Below, one piece after another: positions 24,359 through 33,701 of a stretch of 43,447 nucleotides of DNA. The translations under genes were made by a program, and so were the position numbers. Under the pieces are notes generated by a model. It had not been told where the DNA came from. It searched no databases and saw only the letters and a list, made by a program, of their open reading frames with translations. The stretch covers positions 21,982 to 65,428 of the forward strand of contig NZWP01000022.1 in NCBI GenBank assembly GCA_002701645.1, written 5' to 3'. The DNA is from Fidelibacterota bacterium. GTDB taxonomy: Bacteria; Fidelibacterota; Marinisomatia; Marinisomatales; Marinisomataceae. Within the stretch, counting starts at the first letter, position 1. Every line of letters begins with the position of its first letter.

Positions 24359-25717
24359 ATGAAAAATAATACATCACACAGCAAAGGCTTAAAATGGGGT
24401 CCATTTGTAACAAGAATTCCATTTATACACATTAAGCTTAGAGCAGCAGAATTTTTTCAGGGGATAGTTATATCTGGCGCAACAGCCTTTGCCGGCATTC
24501 CTATTGCAATGGGGATGGGTCTAACTTTTGAAGAAGGCGTTGCTCTTTCTTTAATAGCCGGAACGCTAATTGCTGCAGGCCCTATCATTTTCGGGGTCCC
24601 GTTTGCTCCGGGATGGGTTACGCCGGCCTACCCAATCGTTATAGGCGTATTTGCAACGATGGGATATTATTCACCAGCTGGGGCAGAATATCAAGTTGAA
24701 ACCTTTCAGTTTATGTCTGCTTTGTGTATAGAATTTACCTTGTTAACTGCCATTTTAGGAATGACAGGCTTAAGCAGTAAAATTGTTAATTATATTCCCA
24801 ATACATTAAAGTCAGGTATTATTCTGGGAGCCGCAATAGCAGCGTTCTACCAAGTATTTTTTAAAGAATTTGATTCCAAGTATATGGAGCAACCCGTGGC
24901 CATGACTATTGCTTTAGCTATATGTATACTTACTACTTTTTCAGAGCCGTTTAAAAAATTAGCAAGTTCAAATAAAAACTTTCAGAAATTAAGCTCACTA
25001 GGTCTCCTTCCAGGCTTTGTAATAGCAGCAACAGTTGCTTATGTTATAGGTGAAGCTACATTAAATATTACTTGGGGTTTTAAATTTCCAGACGTTGTTA
25101 CGCTGTTTGAAAGAACCTCTCCTTTTTCAATTGGATTTCCAACACCAGATATGTACCTAAATGCTTTGCCGCTAGTAATAATTGGATACATTCTTCTTTT
25201 TGGTGACATTATTACGGGAAAAGCAATTTTAAATGATGCCCAAAAAGAAAGACCGGATGAGGTACTAGACGTTAACGTTAATAAGGTCCATTTATCAATA
25301 GCGGTTAGAAATTTTCTTGGGTTAATTATTAACCCAAACTTTCCAACACAGGGAGCCTTGTGGACAGGTGTTCATGTTGTTGTTGCTGAAAGATGGAGAA
25401 AAGGCCCCAAAGAAATGCCCTCAATATTTGATGGATTAGGATCTTATTATTTGATGGCGATTCCACTTTTGTATGTAACGATGCCTTTTGTAACTCTTAT
25501 GCAACCCCTGATGAATATAGCCCTAAACCTAACATTAGTACTCACTGGGTTTGCATGCGCCTATGTGGCACTTGCCATTCCCAAAACGAACGCCGAAACA
25601 GCTTGTGCCCTTCTAATAGGTCTTCTTGTGGCTTTTTCAGGAGAATATGTTTGGGTTGCTTTATTAGTTGGTATACTGCTTAGTGTTTTTGTGGTTGGGC
25701 TTCACAAAAAACAATGA
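24359..25717 (+). CDS. NCS2/SLC23-like permease, substrate unknown
   Basis: A 452-residue membrane protein with about 12 to 14 helices. Helix 1 region RAAEFFQGIVISGATAFAGI, the Pro/Gly-rich VPFAPGWVTPAYPIVIGV, the segment YIPNTLKSGIILGAAIAAFY and a late amphipathic half-helix (RNFLGLIINPNFPTQGALW) recall the inverted-repeat transporters of the uracil/xanthine and SulP superfamily. It is divergent and lacks the usual nucleobase motif, so the substrate is open. Its stop overlaps the ATG of the GH109-type gene by four bases, which ties it to the sugar cassette. Confidence 0.65.
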   Translation: MKNNTSHSKGLKWGPFVTRIPFIHIKLRAAEFFQGIVISGATAFAGIPIAMGMGLTFEEGVALSLIAGTLIAAGPIIFGVPFAPGWVTPAYPIVIGVFATMGYYSPAGAEYQVETFQFMSALCIEFTLLTAILGMTGLSSKIVNYIPNTLKSGIILGAAIAAFYQVFFKEFDSKYMEQPVAMTIALAICILTTFSEPFKKLASSNKNFQKLSSLGLLPGFVIAATVAYVIGEATLNITWGFKFPDVVTLFERTSPFSIGFPTPDMYLNALPLVIIGYILLFGDIITGKAILNDAQKERPDEVLDVNVNKVHLSIAVRNFLGLIINPNFPTQGALWTGVHVVVAERWRKGPKEMPSIFDGLGSYYLMAIPLLYVTMPFVTLMQPLMNIALNLTLVLTGFACAYVALAIPKTNAETACALLIGLLVAFSGEYVWVALLVGILLSVFVVGLHKKQ

Positions 25718-27072
25718 AACCATCAATCAGCCGCCGAGACTTTGTTAAAACAACTACAATGGCTGGGGTTGCCGCATCTATAGCACCAACTATTCTATTT
25801 GGTAGTCCTTCTCAAAGATTGCAAGTAGGGATAATTGGCACAGGATTTCGTGGTCAATGGGTTTCACAACTTTTGTTGAACCGTCCCGATGTGGACATTC
25901 CTGTAATTTGTGATATTGATGATATTATGATTGAAAGAGTTTTAAAAATCTTTGAAAAAGCTAATCGTCCTTTGCCAAAAATATACAAAAATGGTCCAGA
26001 AGATTTTCGAAACATGGTTGCAAACGAAGACTTAGATGGAGTATATATTGCTACCCCATGGGAATGGCACCATCCTATGGCTGTTGCCGCCATGAAAAAT
26101 AATATTCATGTAGGCACAGAGGTTCCAGCAGCCCTTACCGTTAAAGAGTGTTGGGATTTGGTTAATATATCTGAAAAAACCGGCAAACTGTGTATGATTA
26201 TGGAAAACGTAAACTATCGAAGAGATGTTATGGCGGTTCTCAATATGGTTCGTCAAGGACTATTTGGCGAGCTGCTTCACTGTCAAGGCGGATATCAGCA
26301 TGATTTACGGCATGTGAAATTTAATGATGGTGTTGGCGCCTATGGGGGTGGTGTAGAATTTGGTGATAAAGGTTTTTCAGAAGCACGATGGAGAACACAA
26401 CACTCTGTAGATCGTAACGCTGATCTTTATCCTACCCACGGACTAGGGCCTGTAAGCACCATGTTAGACATTAATCGTGGCAACAGAATGCTTTCCCTCA
26501 CCTCTACAGCAACCCAGTCCCGCGGACTTCATAAGTATATTGTAGACTTGGGAGGGGAAAATCATCCCAATGCAAAAATAGATTTTAAGTTAGGCGACAT
26601 AGTTACAACAGTTATTAAGTGTGCCAAAGGACAAACAGTTGTACTAAGCCACGATACAAATTCACCTAGACCGTATTCTTTAAATTTTCGCGTTCAAGGT
26701 ACTCAAGGACTGTGGATGAAAGACAACCGTTCTATTTATATAGAAGGCACAAGCCCAAGCGAACATCAATGGGAATCAGATGAAGAGTATTTAAAAAAAT
26801 ATGACCACCCTCTTTGGAAAAAATTTGAAGATCAAGCCGCTGGCTCAGGCCATGGAGGCATGGATTTTTTTATTGTCCGCGCATTTATAGAAGCACTAAA
26901 AGACAACCAAACACCGGTAATTGATGTCTATGATGCTGTCAGTATGAGCGTAATAGTTCCTTTGTCAGAAAAATCCATTAAACTAAATAGCACTGCAGTG
27001 AAAATTCCTGATTTTACACGAGGGAAATGGAAAACAAATCCACCTATTTTTGGTTTAGATGAAAGATATTAA
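25714..27072 (+). CDS. Gfo/Idh/MocA-family protein resembling GH109 glycosidases, Tat-exported
   Basis: A 452-residue protein with a Tat signal (SRRDFVKTT at residues 4-12, then a hydrophobic stretch). The NAD-binding Rossmann domain is VGIIGTGFRGQW (about 38-49), with CDIDD and YIATPWEWH. The second domain holds EVPAALTVKECWDLV, the N-x-N-Y-x-R-x-V block and DLYPTHGLGPVSTMLDINRG. That last block is what I know from family GH109 alpha-N-acetylgalactosaminidases, which use NAD+ in a redox-hydrolytic cycle. The substrate here is inferred. The symporter gene starts directly after its stop (TAAATG). Confidence 0.82.
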   Translation: MKPSISRRDFVKTTTMAGVAASIAPTILFGSPSQRLQVGIIGTGFRGQWVSQLLLNRPDVDIPVICDIDDIMIERVLKIFEKANRPLPKIYKNGPEDFRNMVANEDLDGVYIATPWEWHHPMAVAAMKNNIHVGTEVPAALTVKECWDLVNISEKTGKLCMIMENVNYRRDVMAVLNMVRQGLFGELLHCQGGYQHDLRHVKFNDGVGAYGGGVEFGDKGFSEARWRTQHSVDRNADLYPTHGLGPVSTMLDINRGNRMLSLTSTATQSRGLHKYIVDLGGENHPNAKIDFKLGDIVTTVIKCAKGQTVVLSHDTNSPRPYSLNFRVQGTQGLWMKDNRSIYIEGTSPSEHQWESDEEYLKKYDHPLWKKFEDQAAGSGHGGMDFFIVRAFIEALKDNQTPVIDVYDAVSMSVIVPLSEKSIKLNSTAVKIPDFTRGKWKTNPPIFGLDERY

Positions 27073-28806
27073 ATGATTTTATCTCCATTGGATTGGGCCA
27101 TTGTTTCCGCCTATTTGCTATTTTCGCTTATTGTGGGTATTTGGGCCTCAAAACAAGCTGGCCACGATACAAAATCATTTTTTTTAGCTGGTAGAAATAT
27201 GCCTTGGTGGCTTTTGGGTATTAGTATGGTAGCAACTACATTTTCTACGGATACGCCAAACCTAGTAACAGACCTGGTCCGCAGAAACGGTGTAGCAGGA
27301 AACTGGACTTGGTGGGCGTTTTTGTTGACCGGCATGTTAACAGTTTTTGTATATGCCAAGCTTTGGCGACGCTCTGGCGTGCTTACTGATATTGAATTTT
27401 ATGAACTTCGTTATAGTGGAAAAGCTGCAACTTTTCTACGAGGATTCCGTGCTTTGTATTTAGGGTTGGTTTTTAATGTTTTGGTGATGGGTGCCGTCAG
27501 TTTAGCGGCTGTAAAGTTTGGTGAGATTGTGTTAGGCCTCCCTGGATGGATAACGCTTTGTATCGCTTGTTCCGTTACGTTAATATATTCGACATTAGGA
27601 GGGCTTAAAGCTGTTATTATTACAGACTTTGTTCAATTTGCCATAGCTATGATTGGTTCAATCTGGGGGATGCTTTATATTGTTAGATTGCCAGAAGTTG
27701 GAGGGTTGTCCAAACTAATTTCGCACCCAAACGTAATTGACAAGATCGCATTAATCCCTGATTTATCTGATCCAAACCTATGGGTTCCAGTGTTATTGAT
27801 TCCTTTATCGGTGCAATGGTGGGCCAGCTATTATCCTGGTGCGGAACCTGGTGGTGGCGGATACATTGCCCAGCGTATGTTTTCTGCTAAAGACGAATCC
27901 AATGCTGTTAAAGCTACTTTTCTATTCAATGTAGCTCATTATGCTTTGCGCCCGTGGCCATGGATTCTTATAGCCTTATCATCTCTTATTATTTTTCCAG
28001 AACTAACTGATATCCAAACTGCATTTCCTACTCTTTCCAGTGATAAACTTGGTCATGATGTGGCTTACCCCGCTATGCTTACTTTGTTGCCGCCAGGGCT
28101 TTTAGGATTGGTTGTTGCATCGCTTATTGCTGCTTTTATGAGCACCATGTCTACCCAATTAAATTTAGGCGCCAGCTACTTGGTAAATGATTTTTATCAT
28201 CGGTTTATTAATCCTGATGCATCAGAAAAACAATTGGTCCTAGCTGGACGACTGTTTACGGTAATTTCTGTCTTTTTAGGTGGCGGGCTAGGCCTGTTGC
28301 TCACCAGCGCTGGACAAGCCTTTACACTATTACTTATGATAGGTGCTGGTACGGGTCTCATTTATATCTTGCGGTGGTTTTGGTGGCGAATTAATGCCTA
28401 CACTGAAATCGTTGCAATGATTAGTTCGATTGTTATTGCAGGATATTTTAATTTTGTTAACACAGGACTAGAAGATTGGGAAAAAATTACTATTGGTGCA
28501 GCGCTTACTACTGTTGTTTGGCTGCTTGCAACCTATTTGACGCCACCAGACAATGAAGAAACATTACGAAACTTTGTAAAAAAAGTTAATCCTGGTGGCC
28601 CTGGATGGGCAAAATATACCGATGAAACTCCAGAGGAACCTTGGCCAGTTCCAAATGGAATCCTTTGTATGGTGTTGGGTTGTATAGCCACCTACAGCTT
28701 TCTTTTAGGCGTCGGCCAATTAATTTATGGACAAATAGAATTGGGAATCCTAATTTGTAGTCTAGGGCTCATTTCATCTTTCGGCCTATTTAAATTATGG
28801 AAATAA
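27073..28806 (+). CDS. Sodium:solute symporter (SSS family)
   Basis: A 577-residue transporter with about 14 helices in SSS order. The N-terminal block SYLLFSLIVGIWASKQAGH (first residues differ slightly), SFFLAGRNMPWWLLGISM and ATTFSTDTPNLV is typical of sugar and sugar-acid symporters of Bacteroidetes-type loci. Later blocks are YSTLGGLKAVIITDFVQF, the sodium-site helix LIAAFMSTMSTQLNLGASYL and a C-terminal extension of extra helices. It abuts the GH109-type gene and overlaps the GHMP kinase by 10 bases, so it probably imports the sugar released by the former and phosphorylated by the latter. Confidence 0.92.
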   Translation: MILSPLDWAIVSAYLLFSLIVGIWASKQAGHDTKSFFLAGRNMPWWLLGISMVATTFSTDTPNLVTDLVRRNGVAGNWTWWAFLLTGMLTVFVYAKLWRRSGVLTDIEFYELRYSGKAATFLRGFRALYLGLVFNVLVMGAVSLAAVKFGEIVLGLPGWITLCIACSVTLIYSTLGGLKAVIITDFVQFAIAMIGSIWGMLYIVRLPEVGGLSKLISHPNVIDKIALIPDLSDPNLWVPVLLIPLSVQWWASYYPGAEPGGGGYIAQRMFSAKDESNAVKATFLFNVAHYALRPWPWILIALSSLIIFPELTDIQTAFPTLSSDKLGHDVAYPAMLTLLPPGLLGLVVASLIAAFMSTMSTQLNLGASYLVNDFYHRFINPDASEKQLVLAGRLFTVISVFLGGGLGLLLTSAGQAFTLLLMIGAGTGLIYILRWFWWRINAYTEIVAMISSIVIAGYFNFVNTGLEDWEKITIGAALTTVVWLLATYLTPPDNEETLRNFVKKVNPGGPGWAKYTDETPEEPWPVPNGILCMVLGCIATYSFLLGVGQLIYGQIELGILICSLGLISSFGLFKLWK

Positions 28807-29849
28807 CTACTCCAGGGCGAATTTGTCTTTTCGGTGAACACTCCGATTATTTGGGGTTGCCCATTATTGCAATGGCCATTTCTTTGCGCGCCAAAATTTC
28901 AGGACACAAAAGAACCGATAATCAAGTGATCATTCATCAACCCGACATCAATGAAACAGAAACATTTTCCCTCGAGGATTTACGTTACACTAAATCCCGC
29001 GACTATTTCAAAAGTTGCATTAAGACATGTCAAAATGAAGGGCTTATTTTTTCATCTGGTTTTGAATGTGAGGTGAGCAGCCAAATACCTATTCGTGCAG
29101 GCGCTAGTAGTTCATCTGCTATTAATGTGAGTTGGATTCATTTTTTGTCTAAAATGGCTGATAATCCTATTGAATGGACACAAGAAAAAATTGGAGAATT
29201 AACTTATCAAGCAGAATCAACCGAATTCAATGAACCGGGCGGTATGATGGATCAATATACAACTGCTATGGGCCACATTATACATTTGGAGTCAGAACCA
29301 AATATCTCCATCCAATCGTTAAACCCAAAATTGGGCTCATTTGTGTTGGGAGATTCAGACCAGCCGAAAGACACAATGGGAATTTTAAAACGCTTAAATG
29401 ATTCGCGAGTAGAAATACTAAATACATTACGAACCAAAAATCCAACAATTAATATCCATACGATGAATAATGACATTAATCTTTCTGATTTAAATAATGA
29501 ACAAAGAAAGATGTACAAGGGAACAGTTCAAAATAGAAACTTGCTGCAAAAAGCATTAGTAGAGCTAGAAAAAAATAAGCCAAACTATGAATTAATTGGT
29601 ACGCTTCTTACCGAACTTCATGTGGTGCTAAGAGATATATTTGATATAAGTACCCCTAAAATTGAATCGATGCTTGATGCAGCAATGAATGCAGGCGCCT
29701 TGGGAGGGAAAATTACTGGATCAGGTGGTGGTGGTTGTATGTTTGCTTACGCGCCAGACCATCCAGAAAAAGTTGCTGAAGCCATCGAACAAGCAGGAGG
29801 AAAAGCATATATTGTTTATTCAGATGATGGCACACGGTATAAAAAATAA
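28797..29849 (+). CDS. GHMP sugar kinase, galactokinase-like
   Basis: A 350-residue GHMP kinase. Motif 1 is TTPGRICLFGEHSDYLG (residues 4-20), the sugar-recognition motif of galactokinases. Motif 2, the ATP loop, is IRAGASSSSAINVSW; then N-E-P-G-G-M-M-D-Q-Y holds the catalytic Asp; motif 3 is GGKITGSGGGGCMFA. The galactokinase-type G-x-M-D-Q suggests phosphorylation at C1. Within the cassette, N-acetylgalactosamine or a related hexose(amine) is the likely substrate. No downstream pyrophosphorylase or aldolase follows. The gene ends 12 bases from the convergent accessory region. Confidence 0.87.
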   Translation: MEITTPGRICLFGEHSDYLGLPIIAMAISLRAKISGHKRTDNQVIIHQPDINETETFSLEDLRYTKSRDYFKSCIKTCQNEGLIFSSGFECEVSSQIPIRAGASSSSAINVSWIHFLSKMADNPIEWTQEKIGELTYQAESTEFNEPGGMMDQYTTAMGHIIHLESEPNISIQSLNPKLGSFVLGDSDQPKDTMGILKRLNDSRVEILNTLRTKNPTINIHTMNNDINLSDLNNEQRKMYKGTVQNRNLLQKALVELEKNKPNYELIGTLLTELHVVLRDIFDISTPKIESMLDAAMNAGALGGKITGSGGGGCMFAYAPDHPEKVAEAIEQAGGKAYIVYSDDGTRYKK

Positions 29850-29861
29850 AATTGCTATTTT

Positions 29862-30077
29862 TCACTCATCTCTATCATCTTTTTTTTCTGCATTATCAAT
29901 CCAAGCACTAAAACCTGATGGCTTTCTCTTTGCTTCGCTTTTCTTAGATCTCTTCGCCCAATCAATCATCCATTGTCCTTTTGTCTTTCCGTTCTTTTCC
30001 TCATAATATTCTACACAGTCATAAAAGTCATTATGTTCAGGAGTTCCCTCAAAACCGCATGTGCAATTTTTAGTCAT
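29862..30077 (-). CDS. 71-residue hypothetical protein with N-terminal Cys pair
   Basis: The start is set at ATG 30077, which overlaps the DUF2779 stop as ATGA; an in-frame TTG at 30089 would add four residues. The protein starts MTKNCTCGFEGTPEHNDFYD, has Cys 5, 7 and one near 21, then a highly charged stretch (WAKRSKKSEAKRKPSG) and an acidic end. It is soluble. The C-T-C pattern followed by Asp/Glu-rich sequence resembles the small acidic protein at 33121-33504 but homology is not evident. Function unknown. Confidence 0.55.
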   Translation of the reverse strand: MTKNCTCGFEGTPEHNDFYDCVEYYEEKNGKTKGQWMIDWAKRSKKSEAKRKPSGFSAWIDNAEKKDDRDE

Positions 30078-32056
30078 TTTTTTAAACAAGACATTAGGTG
30101 TTCATATAACATTAACATTGCCAATGTATCTAACTCGCAATAGTTAAGCAAACCCTTTCTTAGTCCTTTTTTTTCTGTTTCAGAAATTTGTGAAAATTGT
30201 AATACTTGAAATGCTTTCATTGCACCCGATCCATCCTTCAAAGAATCTTTATGGAAAAGAGCCCTATCTAGGTCTTGAGAAGTTAAATCTTTAAGCTTAG
30301 GCAATATATCATAAGGATCAATTACATTACCGTTGACTTCTTTGAAAAGAATATAATCATTTAAGTTAGTACCAAATGACAAGGGAGTTGAGTATTTGTG
30401 TTTTAAAATTTTGCTTGTTGACATTATTGCTGGTAAAACCGCTTTTAAAGAATTTGATCCATTAGTCAAAGGATGATAATAATTATTTTCCACAAATTTA
30501 CACATATCAACCATAGCTCTTTCTGGCTCATGCTCTCCTCTTGTAAAAGTAATTGAATCAATAAAATCTATTTCATCTTTGAATTTATTTTTATGAGCAA
30601 GCATCCTTTGTTTAGCAGACTTTAATACAGCATTTTCATGATTAGCATACATAAAAATTGTACCGCTATCATTTGATAAAATATTTTTTAGTTCTTTAAC
30701 AAATTGTATAGTAGGATCGATTGGAGACTTATCAGCTAACCATTCAAAATGTTTTATATCACCATTTTCGAACAAAGTATGAATAGAATATTGCGATGCA
30801 ATAACAGCATAAGGAAATTCATTTTTATGAAATGGTAATGGAACAGTACAAGTTTCAAAGTCTATGAAATGTAGAGGAAAATTCCACTCATTCATTATTT
30901 CAAAAATATCATCACTAAACCATTCCGATGCATTTTTTCTTGCTGAAAGTTTTATTTGTAAAGATTGTCTTTTATAACGTTTAGTATCAGGATTTAAAGG
31001 ATTAAGTTTAGGATTATTATGCAAATCTTTAATTGAAAAAATATTTTCGTTAAATAATTCCGGTATTTTATTTTTTGGAAAATTCCAAATAGATGATATG
31101 TAATTTTCACTTTTGCTATAATTTGGAATGATTTCTTGATAGCAAAAAGGACACATAGAACAACATGCTCCAATATCGCTATCAGATTTATCTAAAGATA
31201 CACCGTTTTTATAGGAATCAGATAACTGATGAGCAGACTCAATGAACGTTGAACTATTATCAGTTCCAAACTCAGATAAAGGACGATTTAATAAATCAAA
31301 AAAATTATCATTGCCTAATGGCTGATCATACAAAATTGAGTTTACAACTCTTTTTACATTTACATCCTGCAATACGGTATCTTTAATTTTTTATTTATTT
31401 AGATTTATTTCTTCCTCGTTTACTTCTACCCCTAATCGACTTTCACCATTCTCTGTATCTGTTTTAATAATGGTAAACAGTTGGTTTAGGCCGTCCATAT
31501 TCGTTTCTTTGCTTTTATTTACAAGCATAAGGTATGGTGTAATTGACCATTCAGGAAAAGCCTGAGATGTAACATAAGTTTGGAAGGCAACATCTGCTAA
31601 GTAAGGCCTCCATGTGCTATTGATAGATACGCCAGATTTTTTAAAACTTAAAAAATCATGTTCATCATCTGAAGTGCACGATTTTGCTTTAACTTCAACC
31701 AATTGAATAGTATTCCCTTTTTTAACTAAAACATCTACCCTAATGAAAAAATTATCAAAAGTAATAGCTGGCTCAGCAATTACAACATTCCTATGCTCAA
31801 GGGCTTTATTGGTAGCTTTAATTGACTCTTCATAACCTAGTGAGGTGATATCTACATAATGATATTCTGGAAAGTGAAACTTGTAATAATATTTGGCAAG
31901 CTCACCAACTTGATATCCTCCTTCAGCCAAAATCTCTAAAAATTCATTACCACTGTCTTGATTTTTATAGTCATCATAATAATAAAGTTTTTTTGGACAT
32001 TCGAGACCAATTTTCATTCTTGATTTCGTTAAATAACGTTCTTTACTCTTGCTCAT
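30074..32056 (-). pseudogene. DUF2779 nuclease-like gene interrupted by one in-frame TAA
   Basis: The reading frame from ATG 32056 encodes a PD-(D/E)xK-type region (RYLTKSRMKIGLECPKKLYY; then FFIRVDVLVKKG and LVEVKAKS with the D...E-x-K pattern) and stops at TAA 31393-31391. The same frame continues to 30074 with 438 more codons. That half contains C-x-x-C-x-x-C (ACCSMCPFCYQ) and FIDFETCTVPLPF, an exonuclease-like D-x-E motif typical of DUF2779. The two halves together match the usual length of about 650 residues. Codon 223 is the only break. A TTG at 31372 could restart the second half, but with no ribosome site. Either a recent nonsense mutation, a sequencing error or readthrough. Confidence 0.78.
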
Positions 32057-32600
32057 CTGGATTATTAATATCTTTTTTTTGATAAATTATCTTACCAAAT
32101 CTTTTGATTTGTTCTAGTTGTATAGCAATAGTTTGTAAATCAGCTTCAACTTCGTCTTCTAAATCATCTTCTCCAAAAATATCTCTTGTTTGCTGAATCC
32201 ATAATCCACGATCTTCATTAACTTGTTCATCTGGATAGTGGGATACATCTTTCCAATCTTCAAGAATTTCATCAAGAATTTCTTTTTTTGTCATATCAGC
32301 TATTCCATACTCTGAGGACATAAGATTTCGCCATACTTCAATGATTGAATCTTTAGGAACTTTTGCCTTTTTACTGTCCCCGACATATTCGATTTTAGGA
32401 TTTCTTTTCACAGAATAAAGCCAACCTTCTTCCCTTTTAATATTTAACTCAGCAACCATAGGAGCTTTATATCCTTTGGATTTTGGGCCCATTGTAGTTT
32501 CATACAAGTTTCCATCAGCTCCTATGTAATACAACTTTCCTAATTCTGGTGTATGATCAGTTTTTAAAACAAATTCTTCTACTCTGTATCGGTGTTCCAT
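32043..32600 (-). CDS. 185-residue hypothetical protein coupled to the DUF2779 gene
   Basis: The N-terminal half is beta-rich (MEHRYRVEEFVLKTDHTPEL, LYYIGADGNLYETTMGPKS). The C-terminal half is helical and strongly acidic (FGEDDLEDEVEADL). No signal peptide or membrane helix. It overlaps the start of the DUF2779 gene by 14 bases, so the two are probably translated together. I do not recognise it. Its context in an accessory segment with a nuclease-like gene allows a defence or DNA-processing guess, but nothing in its sequence supports one. Confidence 0.6.
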   Translation of the reverse strand: MEHRYRVEEFVLKTDHTPELGKLYYIGADGNLYETTMGPKSKGYKAPMVAELNIKREEGWLYSVKRNPKIEYVGDSKKAKVPKDSIIEVWRNLMSSEYGIADMTKKEILDEILEDWKDVSHYPDEQVNEDRGLWIQQTRDIFGEDDLEDEVEADLQTIAIQLEQIKRFGKIIYQKKDINNPDEQE

Positions 32601-32658
32601 CTTATTTTATTTCATATTCCTTTTCTATCTTAGTTAAAAATATCATACAATTCTCTCT

Positions 32659-33042
32659 TTATCTAGTATCTAAAAATCTATTTAAACCGTAATCAATATT
32701 ATCTGGCAAACGATTCAAAGAAAAATAACCCCAATCTGTGTGTTCTTTATTTATTATTGGAATAATTTTGATATCAGAGTGATAATGATAGATATATAAA
32801 ATAGATCCTGTTTTGTTTTTAGTACGATGCAAAAATCTGATATTGTTTTTAATTTCTAATTGTGTTTCTTCTTTCAGCTCTCTAAGCATACCTTCATAAG
32901 CTGATTCGCCTTCTTTAATATGTCCTTTAGGAATAGCCCATGTCCCCTGAGGTCGCTGTAGAAGTAATATTTTTTCCTCAAATTCAATAATGATACCCGC
33001 TGTTTCATTGGTATCATTTTTATCTATATCATCATATCTCAC
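32659..33042 (-). CDS. NUDIX hydrolase
   Basis: A 127-residue protein with a full Nudix box, GHIKEGESAYEGMLRELKEET followed by a hydrophobic residue (G-x5-E-x7-R-E-L-x-E-E), and the preceding strand TWAIPKGHI. The fold pyrophosphohydrolyses nucleoside diphosphate-linked compounds; W-A-I-P-K-G-H resembles diadenosine polyphosphate or RNA-cap type enzymes, without proof. The start is GTG 33042; ATG codons nearby are out of frame. It is separated by 58 bases from the 185-residue gene. Confidence 0.85.
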   Translation of the reverse strand: MRYDDIDKNDTNETAGIIIEFEEKILLLQRPQGTWAIPKGHIKEGESAYEGMLRELKEETQLEIKNNIRFLHRTKNKTGSILYIYHYHSDIKIIPIINKEHTDWGYFSLNRLPDNIDYGLNRFLDTR

Positions 33043-33120
33043 TTACTCTAATTCAATTCTTCCTTTATTTCTTCCGTCTCTCACTCTTTGTAATTATGGA
33101 TGGACTACTTCTCCATTTAT

Positions 33121-33504
33121 TTAATAAGATTCCTCTTTATCATATGATGATGCAGAGTGAACATACTGATTTTCACAATATAAGTAAGTGGTGTTAATAA
33201 AATATTCACATGTACACCCTTCTTCGCAATCATCACAATCATCTTCCTTTAACTCTTCTGTATATAGCTCTGCTTCTTCTTTATTCAAATCTGCTTCTTT
33301 TTGTGATAAAATTGAAGCAAAAGCATCCCAATCTCCGGCATCTATGCGACCTATCTCTTCTAAATTGTCGCTATTTTCATTTAGTAAGTCTTCTTTGTTA
33401 ATATTAAAAATTAAAATTTCTTTATAAAGATTATCAGTAAAGCCACCTAGATCAAATGTCCAATAATCAATATCAATATCGTCTAAATTTAATTTTTCAC
33501 TCAT
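33121..33504 (-). CDS. Small acidic protein with a Cys cluster
   Basis: A 127-residue, very acidic protein (runs such as DDIDIDY and KEEAELYTEELKEDD). A tight Cys cluster, C-D-D-C-E-E-G-C-T-C, lies at about residues 92-101, with another Cys near 112. It could bind metal. No signal peptide. ATG 33504 has AAGGAG at 33516-33511, which supports translation. The C-terminal S-S-Y-D-K-E-E-S-Y is low complexity. Not recognised. Confidence 0.6.
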   Translation of the reverse strand: MSEKLNLDDIDIDYWTFDLGGFTDNLYKEILIFNINKEDLLNENSDNLEEIGRIDAGDWDAFASILSQKEADLNKEEAELYTEELKEDDCDDCEEGCTCEYFINTTYLYCENQYVHSASSYDKEESY

Positions 33505-33610
33505 TTCTCACTCCTTTATATTGATTCTATATAAGTTTACGATATTTTTGAAGATGTGTGGTAGAAAAAAGAGTATGGATAAGGTAAAAAATACTATGTT
33601 GTCGACGAGT

Positions 33611-33662
33611 GCGGAGAGAGAGGGATTCGAACCCTCGATACAATTGCTCGTATAACACCTTA
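33611..33662 (-). repeat. Detached 3' part of tRNA-Ser (att-like or pseudo-tRNA)
   Basis: Bases 33611-33662 repeat the 3' part of the intact tRNA-Ser at 34424-34475: the 3' acceptor strand, T arm, variable arm and the 3' anticodon stem. The acceptor and T arm are identical over 32 bases. The variable arm differs but still folds, as ATACGA-GCAA-TTGTAT. The 5' half (acceptor strand, D arm, anticodon) is absent or unrecognisable, so no functional tRNA is encoded. Such a detached 3' copy is what an integrating element leaves behind, but decay of a duplicated tRNA is possible too. Confidence 0.8.
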
Positions 33663-33701
33663 TTATGTTGCCAATCCAAATCTACCCATCATCCCGGAAA
33701 C

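Noticed and set aside
29689-30006. 105-codon plus-strand frame overlapping the kinase end
   Set aside because: It is a shadow of the GHMP kinase and of the opposite-strand 71-residue gene; composition is not protein-like.
33188-33427. 79-codon Ser-rich plus-strand frame
   Set aside because: Antisense shadow of the acidic protein gene; Ser runs arise from its Glu/Asp codons.
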